Source: Impatiens glandulifera
Lineage: Eukaryota > Streptophyta > Magnoliopsida > Ericales > Balsaminaceae
Length of the DNA stretch: 64,000 nucleotides
Reading direction: 5' to 3'
Assembly (NCBI RefSeq): GCF_907164915.1
Contig: NC_061867.1
Location: 124,001-188,000, forward strand
The notes beneath the pieces are model-generated. The model had not been told where the DNA came from. It saw nothing but the letters and a program-made list of their open reading frames with translations, and ran no database searches. The position numbers were made by a program, and so were the translations under genes. Within the stretch, counting starts at the first letter, position 1, and each line of letters opens with the position of its first letter. Of this stretch, positions 1-9,820 are shown piece by piece.

Positions 1-2910
1 CCGCCTAAGGACGGTTTTCAAAATCCTTCTAAAATAGACAAAGTCTGTCTTCTATAAATCTAATTATAACATTCTTATCTTTAATTAGTAGTCCAGGGGT
101 CCTAAATGAGGATAAACTTTAAATAATTGTACAAAATTATTTAAAGGAGGTGTGTACCTGTTGCGTTGGGTTTCAGATTTAACAAAACCTGAAAATATCA
201 GAAAAAGATGTTAGAGTGTATAACCAAACAAGACCTAGCAAAAGAAAATTGCTTTGGGAAACATCCCAGAGAATTTTGAGAGTTACTTTATGACCTTGAA
301 AATACCATTTTTTAGAAAATGGGGGTTTGGTTCCAAAATAGTTTTGGATTTTTAAAAATTGGAACCAAACGGGCCTAAGGATTAAACCCTAGGTTCGAGT
401 CCGATCTGGTCAATTTTGGCTTAGTAAGGTTGAAGAGGTTCAATTTTGAGTAAGGGTTCGGACTTAGGCCTAGGGCTATAACGGTCTTAGGTTAAGTGGG
501 GGTTTGATACTAGGCTAGGGCTAGGGTTTGGCCTAGGCTAAGATGAGGCTAGGTTTAGTTGTTAGTCCTAGGTTAGGTGTCAAGGTCAATCCTAGGTCAA
601 GTGGCAAGGTTTGTCCTAGGTTAATTAGGTCTATGCTAGTTTTGTCGGCCCTAAGACAACCTTCTCGGTCGGCGGTCCTGAGCGGTTTCCTCGGTCGCGC
701 GGCTCGGTCCTGGCCTGTTTTTCTCGGCCCGAAGGCAAAATTTCACGGCCTAGTGTTCTTGTTTTGGTCCGAAACTTCAGAAGGCCATAACTTTTGATTG
801 GGATGTCCAAATCACAATCCGTAAGTTGCAGTAGGTTCATATGATCATGAAGAATAAAATCCCTAACATAAATCACGATTTTGAAGATCATAAGAAAATC
901 AATTTTAAAACACCATTTCTAGGTCAAATTTTGGGATCTTTTAAATTAGGCCATTTCAAGGCCTGATTTTTGTTTCATTAGCTTTGAAATGATGAATATA
1001 GTTAATCCATACCAAAACAAGAACATAATTACATCATTAAAATGGTTTTTGAAGATTGAATCAAAATCTAACTTTTTTCAAAAACCAAATTTGATCAAAC
1101 ATGATCAAAAGGGTGAAACAGTTACTTGGAATTCATCCCTACATGTTAGGAATCATGTATAGCTACTAATTGAATCAACAAATCCAACTTAAAAGCAAGA
1201 ACATGAAATTTCAAAAATCCAGATTTTTAACCTTTTTTTCCAAAATTTCAATTTGATCAAACATGATCAAAACATGATTACAGTTACTTATAAATCATCT
1301 AATCATGTATACAAACATGTAATATAACTAATTGAACCAACAAAATAAGATTAAAAGCAAGAACACAAAGTTTTGAAATTCAAAATTTCAAGCTTTTTTC
1401 TCAAATTTCAATTTTGATCAAACATGATCAAAACTTGATTACAGTTGTTTGGAAATGATTCAAACATGTTTATAAACATATATAACAACAATCTGGATCA
1501 ACAAATCCAAATTTAAACCAAGAACACAACATTTCAAAAAAAATCAAATTTTCAAACTGATTTTTGCAAAATTCTGTTCTAGGTTGATTTGATCGGTTTT
1601 TTTTCAACAAAAAGCTTACACATGATATATATAATGATTCTGTACAAAGAAATCATACAATCAAGCATAAGAACACGACCAAAGTGATCAAACAAGAAAT
1701 TTTGAAGAAATTCAAAATTTTCAATTACAAATCAATATTCAAAGCTTCTGGATTCATACCAACAGCTGGAAAACATTCCTGGGAGTTGCTGGAAGTGATC
1801 CAGAAGCCTGGATCGAAGCTTGGCTCGCTGGAGAAAGTTTTGAAAAAAACTGTTCTTCGCCGGATTTTGCAGGTCTTCAATCGGATTGAATTGATGTGTA
1901 ATTCCTGGTTATTGTTTGATGAATTGGTAGTATAGGGGTAGGGGAGTATTTATAGTGCTCGAAGGTCGGCTGTTGAAAGCCAATTTGAGTTTTCTTTGAT
2001 CGTTGGCGTTCTTATCCCTAATTCGTGGCAGCCTTATCCCGGGGAAGATAAGGCTTCTAGATAAGGGGGAAACGTAGGCGCTGACGAGGGGATCACGTGG
2101 GCGAAAAAATCAATGGATTTGATCGCCTGTAGCCGAAGTTAGAGCTTCTGGAAGTTTTGACGCCGGCGATGATCGCGAATCCGGCGACCCTGCATCCCAA
2201 CGAAGAAGATGAACAAAACGACATCGTTTTGAGTAACGGAACGCTGAGTTCCGTCTGGTTCCGTCAGCGGTCAGCCTGGTTGACTAATGGGGTTAGTCTG
2301 TCCCGTTAGTTGATCCGGTGTGGGCGCGCGCGCATGGTTCCGCTACAGCTGTATTTCTGGCGCTCTGGGCTGTCGGATGAGATCTGGGCACTAATCTGAT
2401 GGTCCAGGATCCTGCTGCAAAGTTTAAACATTAAATCAGCCACACAGGATTATGCAATTTTATATTTTATTTAAAAGGTTATTAAAATTCGAATTTAATT
2501 CCTTTTAAATCTATTTTTTCGCCAAAAAATTCACAAAAAATATTTCTAGAATCATAATAACAATTATGATCATATTTTATTTTTTTCAGAATTTTTGGGA
2601 ATTTTGGGGTATTTTATTTAATTGGTTTAAGTCATGAATTAAACATAAATCATGAATAAATCCTAATTAAATATTTTTAATCCCTTCCTTGGTCTAATTT
2701 GGGCAAAATATATACAAATATTTTATCCTCAAATTATTTTTGGAATTTTGGAAAGTTTCCTTAATTAAAGTTTAATTATCACACTAATTAATCCTTAATT
2801 AGGTTTTAATTCCTTCTTTCAAGTTATTTTGAATATAAAAATTATTTTAATATTATTAAACATAATAATATTATTTTGCAAATATGGTAAGTCAAATTTT
2901 CATGCTTACA
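1..2910 (-). repeat. 3' LTR of the Ogre-like element (start cut off)
   Basis: Aligns base for base with 16310-19227, with scattered substitutions and a few small indels. Identity stops at 2910, after CTTACA. The minus-strand LTR therefore begins TGTAAG and, judged from the intact copy, ends GTTACA. A TATA-like CTATAAATAC lies on minus at 1946-1955. Positions 1075-1560 contain three imperfect units of about 165 bp, each with the phrase GATCAAACATGATCAAAA. Confidence 0.92.
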
Positions 2911-2926
2911 GAATGCCCCTCTCGAA
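2911..2926 (-). other. Polypurine tract of the Ogre-like element
   Basis: Immediately inside the 3' LTR the minus strand reads GAGAGGGGCATTC before TGTAAG. The position and the G/A run fit the plus-strand primer site of an LTR retrotransposon. It is a short motif, so this is inferred mainly from position. Confidence 0.55.
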
Positions 2927-3039
2927 CCGAGTTTTGAATAAAACAGTTTTAGTTTTTGGAAAACGTGGGTTCGAGGTTTGATCATAAAAATTTGCACCCT
3001 AACCTAAAGTGAGGTAGAAGGATAAAACCTGGATAGTAG

Positions 3040-4070
3040 TGGCTGCTGGTGGGGAGTCATCACAATGACTCATGGTTGGGGAGAGTATGTGATCTTCCTT
3101 CGCTTGTAGTCTTCTATCGGGGATAGACTATCACAATAGTCTTATCATGCACCGGGAAGATGACAAGGTGTTGTGAGGACGAGTCATGACAATGTCTCAT
3201 TCTCTTATTTACTAAATCTTGTATAGGATAGGCTACGACAATAGTCTTATCCTGTTGGGGAGTAAACGGGACTCCAAATGGGGATGGATTACTATAATAA
3301 TCATGTCATAACAATAACTAATGATGCCTATCAACAAATAGGACTCACCTGAGGATTTAAAAAAACTCTTTGTGGGGAGGAGTCTCCTGTCAGCAAGACT
3401 ACCTATCGGGAGGTATGACTCTCATGACGAATGCTTTCTTGGGAATACAATCCCACGAGGATAGAGGTACAACTCTCGGGGATAATGATAACAATCATAC
3501 CGCGTCCATCAACAAATGGAATCCACTACTAGAGAGTAGTCATTACAATGACTCTCGAGGATGCCTGTAATACGATAGGACATACTATAAGAGATGATAT
3601 CCACAACTAGGACCTTTATGGGGAATGAAGAGAATTCTCCGTTGAGGATGAAGGAAGACCTTCTAGGTGACGTGACAACAATCACGTTGGGTGGTGATAA
3701 CAATCACGCTGTCGTGGGGACTATAGCAACCATCACTTTATGGGTATGATTACTATCGTGTCGAGGATATAAGTTATAACAATAACCTATAGACACGATG
3801 AATGACAACAATCACTCTAGTGGGAGTGGTCATGGAAATGACCGATACAGATACCTATCAAGAGATAGGGCTTACTCTTGTCGGGGATACGCGATCACAT
3901 TCGCTCCGAGGGGAATGGGTTAGAACCATAACCCTGATGGTCTCCAACTTGTTGGGGATGGGTTATAACAATAACCCATATGTGGACACCAATCTATTGG
4001 GGATAGGTTATGACAATAACCTATATAGATTCCTATTGGAATAGGGTTTTAAGAATCACGACAATGATCT
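3040..4070 (-). repeat. Array of small hairpins with compensated stems (Ogre 3' region)
   Basis: A diverged tandem repeat of roughly 50-70 bp units, many opening with GGGGA followed by a short palindrome. Palindromes seen (positions, left stem, loop): 3054-3071 GAGTCAT, CACA; 3126-3141 GACTAT, CACA; 3181-3198 GAGTCAT, GACA (one mismatch); 3287-3302 GATTA, CTATAA; 3327-3342 CCTAT, CAACAA; 3485-3498 ATGAT, AACA; 3505-3520 TCCAT, CAACAA; 3525-3540 ACTACT, AGAG; 3538-3553 AGTCAT, TACA; 3670-3687 ACGTGA, CAACAA; 3694-3707 GTGAT, AACA; 3773-3786 GTTAT, AACA; 3828-3843 GGTCAT, GGAA; 3854-3869 CCTAT, CAAGAG; 3917-3934 GGGTTA, GAACCA; 3958-3979 ATGGGTTAT, AACA; 4003-4024 ATAGGTTAT, GACA; 4032-4045 CCTAT, TGGA. 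Stems differ between units but pairing is kept. In the element's own RNA (minus strand) most four-base loops read UGUN. No open reading frame of note covers it. Confidence 0.85.
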
Positions 4071-4094
4071 TATGTGACTATTAACTAGGGCTTT

Positions 4095-4420
4095 AGATAA
4101 GTCTTGTACGAAGTGACCTTCACATTTAATTGAACCTTTTGCTTCCTCTGGGGATTGCTTACGAGAGGAGTTGTCATAATCGTCAACTTATCTTTCTTGG
4201 GCCTAACAAAGTGTCCTTCTCAACTGGATTAAAACCGTTGATTCTGTGGGGATTTAACACTCGGGGAGCTTCCCATAGAGTTTTTTCATTGGCCTTGCGA
4301 AGGGTCCTTCACAGCTAGGTGAAATTGTCGACCCTTTGGGGAGTTAAGGGAATGGTTTAACATGAACTTTTTTCCTTTGGATTTATAAAGTGTTCTTCAT
4401 AACCTAGTTGACACATTGAC
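4095..4420 (-). repeat. Diverged repeats of about 100 bp in the Ogre 3' region
   Basis: Phrases of the type AAGTGTCCTTC, then a variable CAACTGG-like stretch, then TGGGGA recur near 4110, 4210, 4300 and 4390. The copies are diverged, and the hairpins of the preceding block are not evident here. Non-coding. Confidence 0.5.
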
Positions 4421-4877
4421 CAGTTGTTTTATCACTCTATAAGGTGGAGAGCTTTAATAAAGGTTGTTGGGGGAACAAACTATTCTTAATTATGTCTCGG
4501 ACAAGGTTTGAAAGCAGAAGAAACCCTGGTCTTATCTACGTTATAGGGTGACTTGGATTCGAAACGTGGTCGGGGCTAAGACATGAGCATTCCTGTGTTG
4601 AAAGAGATTGTCTCGTTTCTAAAAGGTCTCGAGCTCCTTATTCTCCTATATTAAGATATGGATGATAAATTCGCTCTCGTGCAGACGATTATCCAAGATA
4701 TTAACTTGCGGGGAAGGTAACCATGAGAATCATGTTCAGTTATATTTTTGTTTGCTTTTGCCGTGGGTCGCAATTCTTCGAAAGTTCGATTATTCCGTGT
4801 ATCATCATAGAGAGAGTTTCAACTTTCTGGTTGGGGAATTTTTCTCTTCTTTTTGTTTTTAACTACCGGGGTGTATC

Positions 4878-5070
4878 TGGTGGAATCGATACGTTTTGCT
4901 CTTGCGATAGACATCGGGACAGCCGCCCGAGTGAGCATAAACGGTGATTTCAACACCTCAACCTACACGGGAGTGTTTTCTATTTTTTTGGTCTTTGTGG
5001 GTATCGACACGTTCTACTCTTGCGATAGTCATCGGGACAGCCGCCCGAGTGAGTATGAACAATGACTTTA
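4878..5070 (-). repeat. Two-copy direct repeat, period about 118 bp
   Basis: The stretch with CTCTTGCGATAG, CATCGGGACAG and CCGCCCGAGTGAG appears at about 4882-4950 and again at 4999-5068 with few differences. It belongs to the non-coding 3' region of the Ogre-like element. The bases on to about 5640 hold a short run of GAGCTTACT repeats near 5490-5540 and nothing else I recognise. Confidence 0.75.
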
Positions 5071-5639
5071 CCCTAATCTGCAGGGGATTTTTTTGTAGAT
5101 ATATATTTTTTGGAGCCTTGAGTCTAGTTCTCTCTGTTCTTTTATACAAAGGGGAATGAGACGTCCTTTCTCAAATTGCGGCTTTGGCTTGGCTTTTGGG
5201 GTTTTATTCCATTTCTTTTTCAAAAGCCTTCCCTTGAGGGTTAGTTTTCTAGATAATCGCATAACACGAAAACAAGCTTATTAAGGATATCCATCGATAG
5301 AAGTTTTCTGGAAACTCGGGGTTTTGATTCGGGAGATCAATCATAGTTTGTTTAAAGGAAATGCCCTTGACTTTCGCCCTTACTTGTTTCCTAAAATCCT
5401 TATCACTAGTTGGTGGAAAGAACCAGGGTTCCCACTGTCCTCAGACCCTGTGGGGATAGAACTAGAAATAGTTCATTTATTTTGAGTTTGAGCATCTTGA
5501 GCTTACTGAGCTTCTAGAGCTTACTGAGCTCATTGAGACCAGACCTGTACAAAGGTTGCCTACGTATCTTCCATTTGTTCTTGATATATTCTTTTATTTT
5601 CTTTGGAAGAATCAGGTCTCACGTAGTTCTCCCACTGTT

Positions 5640-5905
5640 GATGATGACATAGTTGTACAAAACTAGAGGTCGACTAGTTCACTCCAAGTTGAGGACTAGC
5701 TGGGGATTTCCAACGTAGTAATACAATACTAGTGGTTGATTAGTCCACTCTCAGTTGGGGACTAACTGTTGGGGAAATGTCTAACAAGACTAGAGCTTCG
5801 ATTAGTCCTTTAGAGGACAAGACTAGAGGTCAATTAGTCCACTCTTAGCTGGAGACTAACTGATGGTAGTTATGGCATAGACATACACCACTAGAGGTTG
5901 GTTGG
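5640..5905 (-). repeat. Repeats of about 50 bp built on ACTAG...CTAGT palindromes
   Basis: About five imperfect copies of an ACTAGAGGTC-like start, TTAGTCCACTC and GGACTAACTG (near 5662, 5729, 5790, 5820 and 5890). Several can pair as GACTA with TAGTC around a 7-10 base loop. This is a second family of short palindromic repeats in the same 3' region. Confidence 0.65.
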
Positions 5906-5917
5906 TCTAAGAGGACT

Positions 5918-6010
5918 TAATCCTGGTAAGGCTGGATCGAGAGCCGTCGTGATCCTGCTAAGGCTAGATCAGAGCCGTTGTAATCCTGCTAAGGCTAGAT
6001 TAGAGCCGTG
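5918..6010 (-). repeat. Minisatellite, three units of about 32 bp
   Basis: Three consecutive copies of AATCCTGCTAAGGCTAGAT followed by an AGAGCCGT ending. They lie just downstream (minus strand) of the integrase stop codon. Confidence 0.8.
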
Positions 6011-6035
6011 GCGCGAAACGATATTAGACATAATA

Positions 6036-6985
6036 TCATTTTAGGGCATCTAGATTGCTAGGAGCAACAAATTCTTCGCCTTCAACTGTTGAAAGGCGAA
6101 CCGCACCTCCAGAGAGGATTTTCTTGATGAGGAAGGGACCTTCCCATCGTGGTCGGAACTTGCCCCTAGGGTCTAACAGTTCACGGGTTACTTTGAGCAC
6201 TAGGTCACCTTCTTTTAGGCTTCTGGGTTTGACCTTTCTATTAAAGGTATCGGCCATTCGTTTCTGGTAAGCCTGGGTTTTGCATAACGCATCCAACCTA
6301 TGGTCTTCCATCAATGTCAACTGGTCGTATCGAGCTTTTACCCAATCTTCTTCAACAACGTGAGATTCCAATAGGATTCTCAGTGTGGGGATTTCAATCT
6401 CGATGGGTTGTACGGCATCCATGCCGTAAACTAGAGAATAGGGAGTCTCGTCTGTCGATGCTCGAGCAGTCGTACGATATCCCCATAAGGCGAATGGCAG
6501 CTTTTCATGCCAATCCTTATATGTGTTGGTCATCTTCTTGATGATCCTAATCACATTCTTGTTTGTCGCTTCGACCGCGCCATTGGTTTGGGGTCGATAG
6601 GGTGAAGATTTGTGATGTTCGATCTTGAATTCTTTAAGAAGGGATAAAACCTTTCCTTGGAAGTGTCTTCCATTATCCGAGACAATAGCATGAGGTACTC
6701 CGTATCTAGCTATGATATTAACACGGATGAATTTTGCTACCTGAGTAGACTTAAGGATCTTATAAGACGATGCCTCGACCCATTTAGAGAAATAGTCGAT
6801 GGCTACGAGTATGAACTCATGTCCATTGGAAGCATGGGGATAGATTTTTCCAATGACATCAATGCCCCATGTCGAAAAGGGCCATGGTGATGTCATGCAG
6901 TATAGCAAAGATGTTAGAGTATGCTTTAAATTAGCATAGATTTGGCATTGGTGAAAACTTTTCACATAGCTGACATTCTTGCTCA
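6036..6985 (-). CDS. Ogre-like integrase (frameshifted 3' part of pol)
   Basis: Encodes the integrase core and C-terminal domain that insert element cDNA into the chromosome. In the open frame ending at 6036 the catalytic triad is intact: Asp in GIDVIGK, Asp in VSDNGRHF, and Glu in NGAVEATNK, 35 residues after the second Asp (DD35E). The GPY/F-type segment KFRPRWEGPFLI follows near the C-terminus. The frame is offset by one base from the upstream RT frame. The break falls near 6970 inside the HHCC zinc finger: the upstream frame keeps the first Cys (EQECQ) and the downstream frame keeps HQCQIYAN, so one lost base is the simplest explanation. The Cys normally found before HQC has become Phe. 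Open reading in this frame extends to 7040, but the first residues there are an out-of-frame artefact. This copy probably makes no functional integrase. Confidence 0.9.
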
Positions 6986-9501
6986 ATGTTTTGCCAATAG
7001 TATCCGAGATGGAGTATTTTCTTAGCAAGGGCGAGTCCATTCATGTGTGAACCACACACACCTGCATGTACTTCTTCTATGATCCTTCGTGCCTCGGGAC
7101 CATTGACGCAAAGCATGTTTTGACCATCAAAAGATCGTATGTATAGCTTATTAGCTATCCAAGCATAGTTGGTGGAATACTGGCGCAGGGCTCTTCGTTC
7201 CTTAGCTCGGAAGTGGGACGGATATTCTCCATACACAATGTAGTTTTGAAGGATATCGAACCATGGTTTAGTGGGCACTTGAACGGAGGCTACCACTCCA
7301 ACTTCGAAATCGGATTTTCGTTTCTGACGGATCTTTAGAGGTTTGACCTTAATTCCAACAGGAATTTGGGTCATAGATGCTAGCGTGGCCAAAGCATCGG
7401 CAAAGCGATTTTGGCTTCTTGGGGTGTGTACAAAAGACACATGATCGAACTTGTCGATAAAATGGAGTAGGCAAGTGTGATAAGGTTTGAGATTTTCTCC
7501 TCGTACTTTCCATGTTCCATTAACTTGGGATATAACCAGATTAGAGTCGCCGATTACGTCTAATTTAGTTGCTCCTCTTTCGTATGCGATTTTGAGACCT
7601 GAGAGACATGCTTCGTACTCAGCCTCATTGTTGGTTACAGAATACTCTAACTTAATAGAGACGGGATTGTAGGTTCCCTTGGGATCTATTAAGAGAATTC
7701 CAATTCCGTAACCATGTTTGGAGGAGGCTCCATCAAACATTAACTTCCATGTGTCTGAAGTTATAGACATTATGGAGTCATCAGGAAAGTCGAGTTCGAA
7801 AGAAGGCTCGACTATGATAGGTTGATCTGCTAGGAAGTCCGCAATAGCACTTCCCTTAACAGATTTTTGAGCCGTATACGTGATGTCGTATTCGGAGATC
7901 ATCATCATCCATTTAGAGAATCTAGGCGACAACAACGTACGTTGAAATAGATAATGGATTGGGTCAAGCCTAGACACTAACTTGATGGGGTGGGTTTGCA
8001 TATAATGTCTTAGTCTTTTGGTGACCCATGCGAGTTCCCAACACACTTTCTCGGGTGTTGAATAGTTCAATTCGTACCATGTCATTCTCTTGCTTAAGTA
8101 GTAGACGACAATCTCGACCTTATCCTCGTTTTCTTGAGCCAACAAGCTACCCATAGCCGAGTTTGTCACTGTGAGATGGAGAATTAAAGGGATACCGGGC
8201 CTTGGAGGCATAAGGACCGGTGGTGACTTTAGATAGTCTTTGATTTTTTCAAAAGCTTGTTGACAAGTGTCATCCCATTGGAATTTCTGATCTTTTTTCA
8301 GTAGCTTAAAAAGAGGATCACAAGTAAGAGTTAGTTTGCTGATGAAACGACTGATGAACTGGATTTTTCCGAGGAAGCCTCGGACTTCTCGCTCATTCCG
8401 AGGTACAGGCATAGCCGTAATGGCCTCGATTTTGGAGGGATCGATTTCTATTCCACGTTGGGTGATGAGAAATCCTAGCATCTTACCGGCAGTGACTCCG
8501 AAAGCACACTTCTTCGGGTTCAGTCGAAGCCGATACTTTCGAATTCTTTGCAAGAATTTGTCTAAGTTGGGAATATGACCCCGTCGATCCTTAGACTTTA
8601 CGATCATGTCGTCTATGTAGACTTCTACCTCTTTATGGATCATGTCGTGTAAGATCATCGTTACTGCTCGTTGATAGGTAGCTCCAGCGTTTTTGAGACC
8701 GAAAGGCATGACCCTGAAACAGAACGTGCCTACCTCCGTGATAAAGGTAATCTTTTCTTTGTCTTCTTCCGCAATCTGAATTTGGTTATATCCTGAGAAT
8801 CCATCCATGAAAGACAAGAGTTGATTGCCGGCAGCATGATCGACCAGAATGTCAATGTGGGGCAAATGAAAGCTATCCTTAGGACTAGCCTTGTTCAAAT
8901 CGCGGTAGTCTACACACACGCGCATCCTTCCGTCCTTCTTCAAGACGGGAACCACATTGGCTATCCATACGGGGTAGTCTACAGTTTCGAGGAATTTTGC
9001 TTCCAACTGTTTCTGGACCTCTTCTTTAACCTTGGCGACAACCTCAGTTTTCATTCGTCTTAACCTTTGTTTAACGGGTTTTGCCTCTGGATAAAGGGGA
9101 ATTTGATGTCGAACGATTGCAGGATCCACTCCAGGCATATCCTTGTAAGACCAAGCAAACACGTCTTTGTTGGTCTTTAGTAATTCGATCATCTCATGAC
9201 GCTCGTCATCACTCAGGCTCTGTCCAATCAACACAATTTGAGGATCGTCTTGAGTATTGAGGTTTACTTCGATTGTTGTCTCGGCTGCGGAAACGATCTC
9301 GTCCTCGTGTTCTAAGAAGTTTTTCATTTCGAAATTAAATTCAGAGTTGAATGAAACATCATCATTATCTGACATATATTCGAAACTGTACTCTGGCGTT
9401 TTATTGGATGCTTTATTACAAATAGAAGATGACAACTCATCAGGATTGTCATTACAAACTTCTTTATTTATTACAACATCAGACACTATTTCATAATCCA
9501 A
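6931..9501 (-). CDS. Ogre-like reverse transcriptase, double RNase H and integrase N-terminus
   Basis: An 856-codon open frame. RT motifs in order: FMDGFSGYNQI (about residues 231-241), MPFGLKNAGATYQR (265-278) and YIDDM (295-299). The first RNase H (about 440-560) appears inactive because its first catalytic Asp position reads TVTNS. A second, archaeal-type RNase H follows with its four acidic residues intact: Asp590 (LMFDGAS), Glu628 (NNEAEYEA), Asp652 (GDSNLV) and Asp702 (ADALA). This two-RNase-H layout is known in the Tat lineage. The integrase HHCC finger begins near residue 812 and then meets a frameshift near 6970. The first codon of the frame is TTG. The frame is open further upstream to about 9640, so the protein start depends on splicing or readthrough from the protease gene. 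RT and the second RNase H look potentially active in this copy. Confidence 0.95.
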   Translation of the reverse strand: MDYEIVSDVVINKEVCNDNPDELSSSICNKASNKTPEYSFEYMSDNDDVSFNSEFNFEMKNFLEHEDEIVSAAETTIEVNLNTQDDPQIVLIGQSLSDDERHEMIELLKTNKDVFAWSYKDMPGVDPAIVRHQIPLYPEAKPVKQRLRRMKTEVVAKVKEEVQKQLEAKFLETVDYPVWIANVVPVLKKDGRMRVCVDYRDLNKASPKDSFHLPHIDILVDHAAGNQLLSFMDGFSGYNQIQIAEEDKEKITFITEVGTFCFRVMPFGLKNAGATYQRAVTMILHDMIHKEVEVYIDDMIVKSKDRRGHIPNLDKFLQRIRKYRLRLNPKKCAFGVTAGKMLGFLITQRGIEIDPSKIEAITAMPVPRNEREVRGFLGKIQFISRFISKLTLTCDPLFKLLKKDQKFQWDDTCQQAFEKIKDYLKSPPVLMPPRPGIPLILHLTVTNSAMGSLLAQENEDKVEIVVYYLSKRMTWYELNYSTPEKVCWELAWVTKRLRHYMQTHPIKLVSRLDPIHYLFQRTLLSPRFSKWMMMISEYDITYTAQKSVKGSAIADFLADQPIIVEPSFELDFPDDSIMSITSDTWKLMFDGASSKHGYGIGILLIDPKGTYNPVSIKLEYSVTNNEAEYEACLSGLKIAYERGATKLDVIGDSNLVISQVNGTWKVRGENLKPYHTCLLHFIDKFDHVSFVHTPRSQNRFADALATLASMTQIPVGIKVKPLKIRQKRKSDFEVGVVASVQVPTKPWFDILQNYIVYGEYPSHFRAKERRALRQYSTNYAWIANKLYIRSFDGQNMLCVNGPEARRIIEEVHAGVCGSHMNGLALAKKILHLGYYWQNIEQECQLCEKFSPMPNLC

Positions 9502-9820
9502 AAGGGGTGTGATGTTGCTATCAACACTCAGGTTGATTACAGGAGCTTTATCAACTGGCAGAAGGTTTGTGGAGTTTATCTTACAAGAGTCTTCATCAAC
9601 AACCGCGTCCTCGTCCGTTAGAGAAAGATCTCTAACAAGCTTTTCCAGGTTTCATGCCAATAAGCAGTCCTTTTCCTAATCATATTAAGAGTTGAATTAG
9701 GATTAAAAGAACAATCTAGAAAGGTTTCGAAACCTAGAGAGAGCGAGTTTGTAAAACTTGGTTGAAGAAAGGTTCGGGGAACTCGAAACACAATGTGGTT
9801 TTTCCTTCTCGCACAAACTG
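9502..9820 (-). other. Protease-to-RT junction, possible intron
   Basis: Between the protease stop (9821) and the RT frame no single frame stays open. Ogre elements are known to carry an intron here. A GT donor candidate AAAG|GTAAAA lies near 9870 at the end of the protease frame. A pyrimidine-rich acceptor candidate CTCTCTAG lies near 9735. Joined directly, these reach the frame ending at 9618 and not the RT frame, so either another acceptor is used or this copy carries a frameshift. The splice sites are inference. Confidence 0.4.

Noticed and set aside
543..891. Open frames of 84-88 codons, present at matching places in both LTRs (also 16853-17207)
   Set aside because: They lie in LTR sequence, on both strands, with no recognisable protein motif. 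Their duplication is explained by the LTR pair.
3802..4044. 80-codon open frame rich in DTN, GYN and LLGIGYDNN repeats
   Set aside because: It is the translation of the hairpin repeat units on the strand opposite to the element's genes, with no start context or family match.
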